DNA of 64,000 nt, taken from positions 21,725,779 to 21,789,778 of the forward strand of contig NC_041815.1 in the NCBI RefSeq assembly GCF_900964775.1, given 5' to 3'. Below, in pieces: positions 1-12,090 of the stretch. The number at the start of each line of letters is the position of its first letter. Positions within the stretch are counted from its first letter, which is position 1. Source of the stretch: Scleropages formosus. Lineage: Eukaryota > Chordata > Actinopteri > Osteoglossiformes > Osteoglossidae. The position numbers and the translations under genes are program-made. The notes under the pieces were generated by a model, which was not told the origin of the DNA, made no database searches, and saw only the letters and a program-made list of their open reading frames with translations.

Positions 1-110
1 ATTGGTTATTCTGTTTATATATGAGTGAATCAGTGTATGTTCCCAGCATGCTTCTAGGATAGGCTCTGGACCACTGGGATACTGCACTGGACTACTATCT
101 AACAAGGCCA
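1..110 (+). repeat. Family C SINE, 3' tail
   Basis: Contains GATAGGCTCTGGACCACTGG followed by a degenerate TGCACTGGA, the common fish repeat tail (family C, fullest at 42705-42965 and 59188-59490). It is cut by the window edge. Confidence 0.5.
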
Positions 111-344
111 TTCTCTCAACTAATATAATCACTGGTAACTTATTATCGGTCTCTGCTGAGCTACTGATAAAATATCATTTGATCTGAAATAGTTCATTAT
201 ATCACACAAGTTCATCCATAATGACACTGCCTTTCTAAGAAATTCTGTGTTTTATCATTTCAAGTTTGAATACAAGGAAGACTTTTTCTTGCCTTTTTAT
301 TTTTAATGATGTTCCTAAGACTTTACAATTTAAGAGATCATTTT

Positions 345-560
345 TATTATAGGTGACAAAGAGTCAAAAGATTTCTAAGAGAAGGATGCAGGCTGGCCCT
401 TCGGCCGGCATTTTCAGGAGAAACCCCTGTACACGTGGGGGAGGAGATTGGTCCCCTTACCTGGTGTCATGTCACCAAGGTGTATAATTAGAAGTGAAAT
501 GTCTGTTCTCTTGAGACGTGTCGCTTCAATGTGTGTTGATAGCTTGTTATGTGAATTTTA
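345..560 (+). repeat. Unnamed interspersed repeat, copy 1
   Basis: About 215 bases that align with 59850-60075 in the same orientation. Shared anchors are GGTGACAAAGAGTCAA versus GGCGACAAGTCAA, CATGGGGGAGG-like GTGGGGGAGGAGATT, TCTGTTCTC and TGTGAATTTTA. Family not recognised. Confidence 0.55.
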
Positions 561-790
561 CAGTACAAAGTATTTTTGCTTGTAAGCCTGAATTCTTGTA
601 AAACTGGCCTTTCATATACGAAGAAAACCTGGAGTTATAGTTCCTTGTTAAGCAGCATCATATTATATTGTCTGATCCAAGTGAGCAAGGAAGGGAGTTA
701 AAGGCAACATGTAACAGACAGCGTCATAAATGGTTTGAGTGCAGCTTCATTTCCGCGATCTCCCCGACCTCCCCACACACTCAGGTATAC

Positions 791-3700
791 CTACACTCTG
801 TGAGGACATTGAGTTTGATAATTCCCTTGCCCTGCTGGCGGTCAGGGGGGTTGCGCACATAGCAGTTGTAAATCCCGTCGTCAGTCAGCTGGACATCAGA
901 GATGGTGAATGACACATCGTTCTTCTCCAGGTTCCCAGAAAACACCACTCTGTCTCCAAACTTCTCTGTGCGCAGCACGGTCATCCGTTGTTTATAGGTC
1001 ATGAACTGAGCATAAAAGAAAAGAGAAGTCAGCAGAAAGGTACCAAAACATAGAGAAGTGTAATTAATGTGAACGTGAAAAGGAAAGAAGAATTCGCACA
1101 AAATGATTTTGGTGAAGACCGTCATGGCCTGGATCAGCATGGCATTTGCTTGATCCCAGGTAAAGTGCAAGAATTCCCACACAGGTTAAAAAAAAAAAGA
1201 CTTATTATTTTGATTCATTAATTAATTGGATAATTGTTAGAATATCTGACACAAATTACTGCGATAAAATAAACGTTTCCCTTCATTATCCGAACGCTGT
1301 TCTAATTGTTGAGTTGAAACATCAAACAAGACAAGATATTTCCATGATGCAAAAAAATCACTTTAATTAAAAAGTTAGTGGCAATTTTTTCTACATGACC
1401 AACGGAGCAAAATTTATTTTAATGTGTGAACTCAGTCCATATCTCAGTCTACATCTCAAGTTCATAAAAATTCGATACATATTTTAACTTGATCGAGGTA
1501 TTAAACGGAAACATTTGCACAACCACCTTGAACCAAATGTAGCGAGCAAGTCAGAAATGGCAAATTTCCTGTAATATCCTATAATAATTATTTCCCGTGA
1601 GTGTTCCCCATGGTATTTACAATTATTTTTATTTGCCTCTATGTAGCCAGTTGGGGAAAGATGTCTGCACAGTTAGGGCTGTTTTATGGCTTCAAGTCCA
1701 CAAAACAGTCATGGGAAGGCAATTTTCCAGAACAAATCTTCTGCAAACATGGATGGGTTGGAGCAACAGAACTGTGGCAATTATAAGAAAATAATATTTT
1801 TCGCAGGAGGCATGGTGGCATAGCAGCTTTGACCTGTACCTGCTCTCTGGTGGGTCTGGGGTTCAAGTCTTGCTTGGGGTGCCCTGCAATGGAGTGGCGT
1901 CCCATCCTGGGTGCGTCCCCTTTGTCTCCAGCCTTGTGGCTGGGTTTGGCTCTGGCTTTTTATGACCCCGCTTGGGACACGTGGTTTCAGTCAGTGTGTA
2001 TATGTGTATTTTTCTTTTTATGGTGAACAAAGAAAATTCCAAGTGAATATTGTTTTTTTAAGGTTAAAATGCAGCTCATTGTCACTGTGAGCAGTTCAAG
2101 TTTGTTTGTACTTGTACCAGCTTGCATGTTTTGGAGTGAGTTCAGCATATACATTACTAACAGAAATCTGGAGCGTTTCTTACTTTAGCTTTAGTGTCTC
2201 TAGTTACTTTCAAACTAGTCTTTTTTCTAAACAGGGAGAGAAGCGGAGAATTTGTTAGTTACTGTATTTTGCGTGAGCAACGCATGTGCGCGTAGCTTAT
2301 GCGTTGCAGGGCACACCACCACCGTGCTTCCTTCTTCCTGCCGTCTCTACTGCAATTTACTACTGTGTTCTGTACTCTAAAAGACTTGAATTGCAGCGAG
2401 TTGCATTTTGCTTTATTTGTGTTCCATCACCCTTCGTGCCAGTTTTGGTTACTGATTCTGTGGAGGTGCTTTACTATTTTAAACTGAAATGCATTTTCTT
2501 TTCCAGTTCCATAACGTTAAAGGCAAAAGAGCTTTATTTCGGTCAAGGAAGATGACGAGGAGACCGCTATAGCGAGCCCTCCTTGGGTCCCTACACCACG
2601 CTACATGTATAACAGGGGAATACTAAATGGAAGCATAAAATAATATTAAGTTTTCCATTTGATACCCTTCATGCTTTGAAATTCAATTTGTCACACATCA
2701 CACTTTCATTACTGATTGGCCATATGAGGCAGGTGGTTCATGTGTTGCCCACCGTAGGTCTGGTTCATAACATGACTACAACAGTAAAATTTAAAAAAAA
2801 TTAAAAAAAAAAAAAAAAAAACAGCCCAGAGAAAGCACGCAAAAATGAGCAATTATGATTAAACAGAAAATGATTATAACATTTCGCAAGGTATAAGACT
2901 GGAGACCTGATCTGATTGAGTTTTAAAGTGAGAAATCACGGTGAAATGACACTTATTTTACATGTGTGACACACACTTGTGGTAAACATTGGACCACTTT
3001 TACTTTTTACATTTAACCAGTTTAACTAGTCCCACAGCCAGTCTTGGAGGTATCATTTGTATTTTAAAAAATGCATGCATCCAGTATTAAAAACGTATGT
3101 GCAATATTATACAGTATAATTGCTGACAGGGGCAGAAAGAATAAAGAGCAGAAAAAAAATAAAGAGAGAGTGGAGAGGGCAGGAACAGGAAACAGGTCTC
3201 ACCATCTCTTCTGTGTCATTGAACGTCTCCTGGTAGGTCCAGTTCATGGCAAACTTACTGTTGTCCACCTTGTAGCAGGAGTTAAAGATGCAGGACAGCC
3301 TGATCGTGGTGCCGTTGAGGGCGTTCATCTTGTGAGTCACCACCACGTCCATGGATGATGCAGGGCAACCTGAGGAAGCACATTATCAGTCTCTCCCATC
3401 CAGGTACCTGCTTCAGACGCTATTCTGCATAAAATGAGCAGCAACTCATCGTCTAGTCTTTTCACGGAACAGAACGTCTATAGGAAAATTAGGACGCGTT
3501 TGATTTACTGCACAACAGTTACTGATGCAGGCCGATGGCTGATAACTTACCGCGCAGCTATTGGTTGAGGTTCTGGTTCACTAAATACTGAGTGCAGCAG
3601 TTAAATTTCTATATAGTAACCAGTAGTAACAGTTACCCTGGTGGTGGATGGTAGTGTAGTGGTTAGGGCTGCTGCCCTTGGACCCACAGGTTTGAATCTC

Positions 3701-4210
3701 GCTCCTTCTGTAGTACCCCTGAGCAGGGCAATTACCCTAAAATTTATTTACCCAGCTCTATAAATGGGTAAATCACTGCAGATACATTAACATTATGAAA
3801 CACTTTGGAGAAAAGGATGAGCCGAACGAGTGAAACGTACATAGCTCCCGACATACCTTGTGCGGCACTTGCCGACACAGGCTCTGCATGAGATGCAGCA
3901 GCTCGCAGCAGAGCCACTAAGATGCTTTACCTTGAGATGCTTTAAGGGAAAGTTACACTCAGAGGCCAGGGGTCATTAAGACACCGCACGGTCTTTTAAA
4001 ATAACTTCACCACGAAAGGCCGAGGCTTCAGTGCAAAGTTTTCGCATAACCATCTTAAAGCACTAAAGGGCATCGGGGGATTGAAATAGAAAGAGTAAGG
4101 AACTATGCAACTCTTTACCATAAAATTTTTAAAGCGAAGTGGTAATGGAAGTGCTGACGCAGACCCGTCGCGTCTGTATTAATGAGTCCGGGCTTCTGAA
4201 CCTGCAACCC

Positions 4211-4280
<70 letters not shown>

Positions 4281-4478
4281 CTTTCAAGCATGTTCTTGCT
4301 GTTGCCCTCCAGCCATGACAACGCTGGCCCATAATAAGCGCCTGTGTGTGTGTGTGTGTGTGTGTGCATGTGCGTGTGTGTATGCTGCTCTGCACCACTC
4401 CCCTGCCTCTGCAGTCTGCTCTTTCACTGTTTCTGGATGAGTTCCCGGTGCAGTTTCTCTCCATCAGCCTGGGCCTCT

Positions 4479-4509
<31 letters not shown>

Positions 4510-4734
4510 GTTCGTCACAGCCCTTATTCCCCCCAACGCCCATGCCCCCCCCCCTCACACACACACACACACACACACGCAGACCACTTTTCTATCCTCT
4601 CTCTCTCAACTCAGACTTTCTCGCATACGCAGCGCTTTTCCACTGCTGCAGTTTAGTGTTTCACCCCCTATCCCTCAAAGACGAGGTTTCCTCTGATGGG
4701 ACTGCAGTAATAGCACCTGTTCTTCTGGGTGGAC

Positions 4735-4771
<37 letters not shown>

Positions 4772-7700
4772 ATATCCCTTCTGTACATTTGGATGGCGAA
4801 AGCAGACAAAAAGACCCAAATTCACTGTACACACAAGCGCTCATACACAGACACACATGCTGAGCAAGCAAGCGAGGCTGGTTCCTCCGTCAGGCAGTAA
4901 GTCAGTTTCACTATAATGCAGGGTGCGTACACACACACGTGAGCACACGCTGCAAGATCTCCCGGTTAGGAGAGTGCGGCGAGGTAGGAGAACACGTACC
5001 AGCAGCCACTGCAGACCTGCAGACGCTCGTTTTCACAGAAATACATTTGAACAATCCCACGAATGTTGCTGCAACTGTATCAGTTTTAAATTGTATTATT
5101 TATTTGTACATCAGGCTACTTACCATGACTTACCCATTTATAAAAGCGGGTAATTTTTAGTGGGTATGTACCTTGCTCAAAGGTACTACAGGAGGAGGTG
5201 AGATTCAAAGCTGGGTCCTTCGATTGCAACGCAGGGGATCTCAGCATCGTGCTAGAGGAGGGAGCACGGTTAGTAACAGTAGAGCGAGTGAAGAAGGTGT
5301 CTGTGTTCTTCTATTTCTCCATGCAAGAGGAAAATCACAGCTCTATAACATATTGTGAAAAGTTGAGCAGAAAGCTCAAAGAAGACGACGATGCTGTTGG
5401 TGGAACAAACAGGGCGCTGCCTGAGGAGTGGGCTAGGATTAAGCCCCTGCTGCTCTGGCACACGATGTAGCCCGGGAGGAATAACGCAGCACTGAAGCCA
5501 TGTCGCACTAATCACACACACACACACACACACACAGTCTGAAGCCGCTTGTCCCAAACGGGGTCGCGGTGAACCGGAGCCTAACTTAGCAACACAGGAC
5601 GCAAGGCTGGAGGGGGAGGGGACACACCCAGGATGGGACACCAGTCCATCACGAGGCACTCCAAGCGGGACTCAAACCCCAGACCCACCGGAGAGCAGGA
5701 CCCGGCCAAGCCTGCTGCGCCACCGCAACCCCCCCCCCCGCACTAATCCTGAGTCATTAATCGCTCAAAACCGGAGGCTGGTCATGCCCGAATGACCCAG
5801 TGCTGGGATTTCTCAAACCCGTGGCTGGTGCAGGACATGGTATGCCGCAGTACGTCGCCCTCCCCAAGGAGTCCCTCGACATGCCGCATCCTGCTCCCCT
5901 GTTCTGCCTCCTCTTTCTTTTCACACCAACTCAAGGTCATTGCACCGAGGCGGAGACCGGGTGTGCTGCGGTACTGTCTCACCTGCTTTTGGCAGCATCC
6001 CAAGCCCACCATGGGGCTTTGCACATGCTCTTTCCCCACTCTAACATTCACACGCACACACACAAAAGAATTATTTTAATATGCACATTGGGACTGTATA
6101 ACACATCTCTCTCAATCTCCATTCAATGGTCTTTGTATCACACCAACCGCATGCGCACAAATAACGGACGAACTAACTCGTCCCTTAAGACGGAGATAAC
6201 CACAAGCTAAGACATATGTACCACGAGGACACCACTAATCTTGAACTTGGTTACAGCACACTGGCTTTCATACGGTTCTGAAACGTTATGAGGTGCTGTG
6301 TCACTGTGGTCAATTATGGTTACTTTGCAGCAAAACATCACGGTTAAAGACTCAATAATGTACAGCCAGTGTTATTTTTACTCAAACCCTACATTACTAA
6401 GCTGATGCATCCAAAGCAGCTTTAACAATAATTCACCCATTTATACAACAACGTATTCGAACTGTATCACTTCACAATCGGTACTTTGATCAAGGGCAGG
6501 AATGACAATTTGAAACAGGAACTGTCAGTTCGCAACCTCTAATTCCCTTAATCACAAAAATACACTACGCATCGCACCACCATTATGTATTTACCCAGCC
6601 TGTTCACTTATCCTTAATGCACCTCAAGCATAAATTCCAAGTGCAGCTACTACCAATAATATAATCAGAATAAAACCATGTACAAGCAATGCCTGCAATG
6701 ACCCTTTGTCCCTCAAATAGAAAATATACCATATATTACACCTCTCAGTAAATTATTGACCACATTTGACTCTTTTCAGAATTGAATTGTTAGCATTTTA
6801 TAGATGAGGGTCAAGGGATTCATGTTTTATCAAAGTATAAAAATCTACTGGGGATGTTTAGCACTCGTGTAAAAATGCATGAAGAATACTTGCATATTGC
6901 TGCCCCCTAGTGGTCAAGGACTAATGTTACACACAGTTATGTGTGCATATACAGTATATATCTAAATATATACTGTATAATGTAAATATAATATATGTGT
7001 ACATTTATATACATAGATATTTAGTACATATAACGCCTTTCCAAATACAATAATGTAATTATATAGTAATTTATTTTGTTCAGACTGCATTTGAAAGCTT
7101 TTAATGACAATGAAATATTTACCTTTTACATTATTATGCATAATGTAGACCATAGCACACAGATACGATATGAAAGAGATAGATATGGAAAACAGTAGTG
7201 TGATCCATTCTTAAGTGCCTGAAACAAAAGTAATAGGAAAAAAATGAAAAGTAAATTTAAAAAATGTTCTCAAATTTAAGGGGAATTATCGTAAACTCTA
7301 AGAGACAAATGTATTTGAGAATAATTAATTTCTTTCCCTCTCTGTTGTGACTCAGGGTACTTTATTTCCTACTGTACTCCAGGTTTTTTTACGAAGATAC
7401 ACGGGACAGTTTATAGCCACACTAATAATGATGGTTTTTCAGTTGAATTTTAAGTTTGATCTCCACTCTTTGTATGCTTAGGAGAGAAATGCAAAAAAAA
7501 AAAAAAGAAATATTTAGAACATCTTTAAGTATTGTCTTCAATTTTCCAAGTAGTATTACAAGTGGGGGATTACTTTAAAGCAGATCCCTGCGCTCGAGCG
7601 ATGGTTCATGCTGATGACCCGATAAAAACGACGTTGCTTCATATCACTAGAATAGACGAGTATTTTCAGGTTACAGGAATAGAGACCAAGTTTCCAAGTC

Positions 7701-10700
7701 AGTCATGTGGTACAGCTAAGAGCAAACTGGATCATTGTAAAGTGCTGAATTTTATCATAGTTTTGCACCATGTGAATTCCAGGTCAGGCTTGAACCGTCA
7801 TTGCATGGTACCTATAACACAGTAATAAAAACTTTTCATATGTGGCTCCGACCCTCCAGATTCTCAAACCTCCTTCTACTACGACCAACACAGGGCTGCA
7901 GGCTTATGCTGCCTCTCCCTATGAAAGAATGCATGAATATATGGATATTATATGAAGGATGATGCTTGTTGATGATGATAGCGGGAATGACAGTTGGACA
8001 GTGATGAGAGTTTTTCGCCCTTGGTCTTTCACCATGTGACTGGAGCTCTCCTACAATCATTGGATGGATATGTCTCGAAAAATGCAAATAACCGATGGTG
8101 CAGTACTTCTTATAACCAAGGTTATGGTAAAACAGCATTACAGATGATAACAAATGTTCTAAAAATTTTTCTAACAATTTTTTTTTAATAATTCAAAGGC
8201 CTACATGCCGTTACTCGTGTGACGTACACCAGTTTAGATGGATGAATATGGCAAACCGGCTGTACTCAAGAATCACGTGTCTATGTGCAAACCTCTCTCT
8301 TTTCGCTGATGTCATGGACTTCTTCATATTGTTCGCGCTCTGGATAAAAGTGTCTGCTCGATGAATAAATGTAAATGTAACTACAATGCATGGATTACTC
8401 AGCAAAGAAAACAATTCACACCAGTGTAATTTTTTTTCTACCTCAGCTGACAGATGGAAAGATAAAAATGGTTTTAATATATTTTTATTCATTATTAAAT
8501 GATGGTATAAGCAATGACAGTGAAGAAGAACATGGTATCTTTTGACATACTTTTTTATGACAAACTCAACTTGATACTTTTTTATTTTATATGATCGAAA
8601 TATTTATACACATCCTTCCAGACGTCCTTTTCCGCACCTCGTATCCAAGTGTGGATGATAATCATTATGTTTGGACTACTGCCCCCGCGACTCGGTCCCG
8701 GATAAGCGGAGGAAGATGGATGGATGGATGGTATTATTTTTTAGTATAACAATTTGACAGTATTTTTAATATATTAATATCATTCTACATATGACCTGTA
8801 CCTACTACAGCTAGGTCCAAAAATTTTTTTCTTGCTGTTTCATCATGTTGCACATTCATTCCCCACGCAATACTCCGTTCCCTGAAATCAACGTTAGGCA
8901 AATTCCCATCCGAATGAGGCGAATTACCATGATTTCATACGGTAAAAAGAACATTTCTTCCTGGATGCAAAATGTCATCTTTAAAATACCAAAATAAAAG
9001 GAATGAAAGGCATAGTAGGCAGTGAATAAAACAACTGACCACATAATGGCACAAAAATACTGCTGTACTGAACAATAAGCCTGTTGTATGAAATAGGGTG
9101 TATATTTTCATTGTAAGCTGTTGTACTGGTTTTTTGTTACACAAGGCCCTGCTATATAATGTAAATGTTTATATGCATCTCAAAAAACTACTAGAAAGGT
9201 GATTAGGAGTCGGCGAGATTCTAGTAAAGTTTTGTGCAGCAACTTTAGTGATGAACGCCGGTGCATATGGTGAAGGAAACTAACCGTACTTAAGAATCAC
9301 ACATCTGCAGCTATGTCTCTTTCTCCTAAATGTAAAGCACAGATTGTTTTTTCTATAAGATGTACGTCGCTTTGGAGAAAAGCGTCTGCTGAATGAATAA
9401 ATGTAAATGTAAATGTTATATGAATGTATTTTCTTCTGACATTAGAACATCATACGATTTTGGGTCAAAGAAAGACAAACACTGTGTTATAAAGGAAATG
9501 TAAATGTGTTGTATAGTATTCATGTATACAGATAACGGGGGGCAGCAGGTGACCTAGTAGTTAAGGCTCTTGCCCCAATCAGAAGGGCATGCGTTCAAAT
9601 GCTACTATACTATGCAATCAACACACAAACATATTGTCTCGAACTGCCTGTCCGAAACGGGGTTGTGGCGAGCTGGAGCCTAACCTGGCAACACAGGGCG
9701 CAGGGCTGGAGGGGGAGGGGACACACCCAGGATGGGACGCCACTCCGTCACAGGGCACCCCAGGTGGGACTTAAACCCCAGACTCACGAGAGAGCAGGAC
9801 CCGGCCGAGGTGCTCACAATTAGAGATGCGACCTTTCAAACCAAAGATTGCAAGTTTGAATCCCACTTCCAGATGTAATACCCTTGAACAAGGTACCTAC
9901 CCTAACTTGCTTCAGTAAAACTACCCATATGTATAAATAGGCAAATAACTGTAAATGGCTTATCAGTGTAAATTGAGTGGAGAAAAGCATCGGCTCAATG
10001 AAAAAATGTAAGGAGGGGAGAAACGGAAGTGCTTTGTTCCATGTATGTCTGGAAGTGCAAACTCCATACACCCTGAGCCAGACTCGAACCCGTGCCCACT
10101 GTGAACCTGTGAGGCACCAGAGCAATAACTGCAAAAACACCTGTAGGTACTAGAACGCACTTTGTGTGACAGTCACGTGAACCTGCAGCTCACAGGTGCG
10201 AAGTGAAACTTCTCCATGTGTGTGTGGATCTGCAACACTAACCCAAGCGGAGAAGACACGTCTGGTGGAACGCGGCCTCTAAAACCGTGACTTAGAGCTC
10301 CGCTTTAAGGCGATCCTTCCGCTGACGCGTCACAGACCGAACATCTCGTGCATTTGTGAAGAAATGGGATAAATGTAATCATCCCTGGGTTGGGCGTTCA
10401 TATAGAAAGGGTCTAATGTCGTAGGCGTCCTTTCTTGTAACCAAATTTCAACTAACGTTGTTATGTAGCTTTATGTTTACAGATATACATTTATATAAGG
10501 AGTTACATAAGGGGAGGCGTGGTGGTGCAGTGGGTTGGACCGGGTCCTGCTCTCTAGGGGGTCTGGGGTTCGAGCCTTGGTTGGGGTGCTTTACAATGGA
10601 CTGACGTCCTGTCCTGGGTGTGTCCCCTCCCCCTCCAGCCTTACGCCCTGTGTTGCCGGGTTAGGCTTTGGCTCCCCGCGACCCCCATATGGGCCAAGCG

Positions 10701-11409
10701 GTTCAGACAACGTGTGTAGTTACATGAGTAACTTGTTAGTTACTATAAGCAACATAATTGCTTAACACAACATAATGAGCATAATTAAATAACTAGCAAA
10801 GCATTCGGATCAGCACAAAAGCAATCTGCATTTTATTACAATTAATTTTTTACAGTATTTCTCCCATATTAATACAGAATTTTAATGAAATGTATTTTGC
10901 ATGAGTCGTTCACGGAATAGGGTGCAGTATGGACTCCCTCAACAAAATGTGTTAAATGGTCCTTTTTGTTATTATTATTATTATTTATTATTATTATTAT
11001 TATTAGAACAAAGTTGACCGGAGGACCTGTTTGATGTTGCTGCTACTAGTGAGCAGTTCCCTTCAGGAATGTGCACGAGTCAAAACGTGGTAAAAAATGA
11101 CGTGGGCCTATAATCCTGTAGGGAAAATGATGAAGATGCGTAATAAGAGGTACATAATAATTCCCTGCTCAGATAAATAGATCCGTTTCATTCTGTCTAC
11201 GGTTAATGTGACACATGATGTGGAAATACGAAGCAAAAAGGCCTTCAGATGAAGACGTTTATGCTCAAAATGAAGACGAAAATCTGAAACGTTTCATTTT
11301 TGGCCCTGAGCTGAAGGGGTGTTTATGTGGCGAAAGGGGAGGAAGAGGAGCGGGGAGTTTGTAGGGGATAAATATTATTATAATAAGCGCAGGTGCGGGG
11401 ATTCCAGGC

Positions 11410-11464
<55 letters not shown>

Positions 11465-11864
11465 GCAAAGAGAGAGAAACGCACATACACAGACAGACAG
11501 AGAAATAAATACAGAAAGAGAAACGCGCACACTGACTGAAATAAACACACACGCAGAGAAATAAAACGCGCTGAGAAAACCCCCCCCCCTCGCCCGCCGC
11601 TCAGTTTCACACGTTCATATAATACACGCATCCATCTCCAGGTCCAAAGGCTTGGGCGCACGAACAGCATCGCAGACACAGCGCACACACGGGGCGCGCG
11701 CCGCTGCTCTGGCATGATGATGATGATGATGATGATGATGTTGTTGCGCACTCGCTCTACTCACCCTTCATCGCGAGGACCCCCAGCATCAGCAGCATGG
11801 AGCGCGCAGCTGCCCAGCAGCACGAGCGGCGCCGCGTCTGCAGCGAACGCGCCACCACCACCAT
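791..11864 (-). CDS. scn2b: Sodium channel beta-2 subunit, three of four or more exons (3' end beyond the left edge)
   Basis: Exons (minus strand): 11864-11765 (signal peptide, ends phase 1), 3369-3203 and 1005-791 (phase 2; 1005-797 is a possible alternative end). Together they give about 160 residues. Exon 2 carries CIFNSCYKV and the core NWTYQE; exon 3 carries DDGIYNCYVRNPPDRQQGKG, closely matching mammalian SCN2B (DEGIYNCYIMNPPDRHRGHG). The product is a single V-set Ig type I membrane protein that modulates voltage-gated sodium channels and is disulfide-linked to the alpha subunit. The unpaired Cys in NSCY, which makes that bond in mammals, is kept; the second mammalian pair (ECNNC) is replaced by ETFND. 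The transmembrane and cytoplasmic exon was not found in 1-790 and should lie to the left. The start at 11864 opens a 33-codon exon with a short hydrophobic stretch (LLMLGVLAM) and a GTGAGT donor; an in-frame ATG at 11798 is an alternative. Identity is firm; the exact start is less so. Confidence 0.9.
1806..2012 (+). repeat. Family A tRNA-derived SINE in scn2b intron 2
   Basis: Degenerate copy of the window's most frequent SINE. The family has a tRNA-like head (box A GTGGTGCAGTGGG, box B GGTTCGAGTCC), a body with TGGACTGGCGTCC, and a tail GACAAGCGGTTTCAG that runs into a TG (or, reversed, CA) repeat. Best copies are at 10512 and 49893. Confidence 0.75.
2170..2640. other. Intronic stretch without recognised content
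   Basis: Moderately GC-rich sequence in scn2b intron 2 with an 89-codon plus-strand reading frame (2286-2555). It has no domain I recognise and no homologue inside the window. A poly-A run follows at 2802-2821. Confidence 0.3.
3645..3835 (+). repeat. Family B (UnaSINE1-like) SINE
   Basis: tRNA-like head GTAGTGTAGTGGTTAGGGCT with box B GGTTTGAATC, then the body TACCCCTGAGCAGGGCAA, CAGCTCTATAAATGGGTAAA and a tail CTTTGGAGAAAAGGATGAGC. In better copies the tail is GGAGAAAAGCGTCTGCTGAA plus ATGAATAAATGTAAATG, the 3' end shared with L2-clade LINEs as in eel UnaSINE1/UnaL2. Confidence 0.7.
4213..4377 (+). repeat. CA tract followed by TG tract in scn2b intron 1
   Basis: Perfect (CA)n at 4213-4277, a 65-base spacer, then (TG)n at 4343-4380. 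The complementary tracts could pair as a long imperfect hairpin. Confidence 0.9.
4480..4507 (+). repeat. GCA trinucleotide repeat
   Basis: Nine AGC/GCA units inside scn2b intron 1. Intronic, not coding. Confidence 0.85.
4554..4770 (+). repeat. Two further CA microsatellites
   Basis: (CA)n at 4556-4578 and 4738-4770 within the same microsatellite-rich 600 bases. Confidence 0.85.
5085..5265 (-). repeat. Family B SINE, minus orientation
   Basis: Reverse-complement body ACCCATTTATAAAAGCGGGTAA, GTACCTTGCTCAAAGGTACTAC and GAGATTCAAA. Degenerate. Confidence 0.6.
5512..5742 (-). repeat. Family A SINE with CA tail
   Basis: A CA run precedes CTGAAGCCGCTTGTCCCAAA, the body has GGACACACCCAGGATGGGAC, and the head ends at a C-rich stretch after CTGCGCCACC. 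Confidence 0.85.
6400..6530 (-). repeat. Family B SINE fragment, minus orientation
   Basis: Recognisable from GCTGATGCATCCAAAGCAGC, CACCCATTTATACAACA and TACTTTGATCAAGGGCAGGA. Degenerate. Confidence 0.45.
6540..8190. other. AT-rich scn2b intron 1 sequence, nothing recognised
   Basis: No coding signal. It contains a TATA/ATAT-rich stretch at 6945-7030 and small poly-A runs. Confidence 0.5.
8200..8385 (+). repeat. L2-type LINE 3' tail
   Basis: Has CTGTACTCAAGAATCACGTGTC and ends GCTCTGGATAAAAGTGTCTGC plus TGAATAAATGTAAATGTAA, the 3' end shared with the LINE at 23230-25020. Confidence 0.6.
8590..8735 (+). repeat. Fish SINE/LINE tail with GATG repeat
   Basis: Ends CGGTCCCGGATAAGCGGAGG and a (GGATGGAT)n run, a widespread teleost tail form. 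Confidence 0.5.
9150..9420 (+). repeat. L2-type LINE 3' UTR fragment
   Basis: Collinear with the last 270 bases of the LINE at 23230-25020: CTGTACTTAAGAATCACAC-like sequence, GCAGCTATGTCTCTTTCTCC and GGAGAAAAGCGTCTGCTGAA. Confidence 0.75.
9530..10015 (+). repeat. Composite: two family B SINEs around a reverse family A SINE
   Basis: Family B head at 9536-9605 (GACCTAGTAGTTAAGGCTC, GCGTTCAAATGC), a family A copy in minus orientation at 9632-9817, then a near-complete family B copy at 9818-10012 (GATTGCAAGTTTGAATCCC to GGAGAAAAGCATCGGCTCAA). The B head before the A copy is a separate truncated copy, since the later copy carries its own box B. Confidence 0.7.
10035..10145 (-). repeat. Family C SINE head fragment
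   Basis: Reverse strand carries a tRNA-like head with GGGTTCGAGTCTGGCTCAGG and a following TGGAGTTTGCACTTCCAGA. Confidence 0.55.
10512..10716 (+). repeat. Family A SINE
   Basis: Near full length: GGCGTGGTGGTGCAGTGGG (box A region), GGGGTTCGAGCC (box B), GTCCTGGGTGTGTCCCCTCC, GGCCAAGCGGTTCAGA. Confidence 0.85.
10974..11005 (+). repeat. ATT microsatellite
   Basis: About 30 bases of TTA units. Confidence 0.85.
11414..11462 (+). repeat. CA microsatellite near scn2b exon 1
   Basis: About 24 CA units in intron 1, 300 bases from the first exon. Confidence 0.9.
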
Positions 11865-12090
11865 GTCTCTGCGCCTCGTTCGCAGCGGAGCCGCTTTGTC
11901 CGCGTGCCGCCCAGAGTCGCGCGCGCTCCGAGGTGCGCGCTGTACCGTACGGGGGAGGTGGGCGCTGGTTTCCTGCTCGAATATGGCTGTGCTGGCTGTG
12001 GCTGTAGCCGAGGACGGGTTGGTCCTCTGGTTGAGGGTGTCCTCCGGAGGCGGGAGGGTGCAGCTGGGTTTGAATCCTCTGCCTCCCCCC
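11580..12090. promoter_or_regulatory. CpG-rich 5' region of scn2b
   Basis: The tract over and upstream of scn2b exon 1 is rich in CG dinucleotides and GC, unlike the AT-rich flanks. It holds a short (GAT)n run at 11714-11740 just inside intron 1. It is probably the scn2b promoter island. No TATA box was recognised. Confidence 0.5.

Noticed and set aside
1806-2012. tRNA-like box A and box B sequences in the SINEs
   Set aside because: They are SINE heads, not tRNA genes: no intact cloverleaf, and each is followed by a SINE body and tail.
4344-4916. 190-codon plus-strand open frame
   Set aside because: Made of TG, GCA and CA microsatellites read as VCVCVC, AAAA and THTHTH; no coding character, and it lies inside scn2b intron 1.
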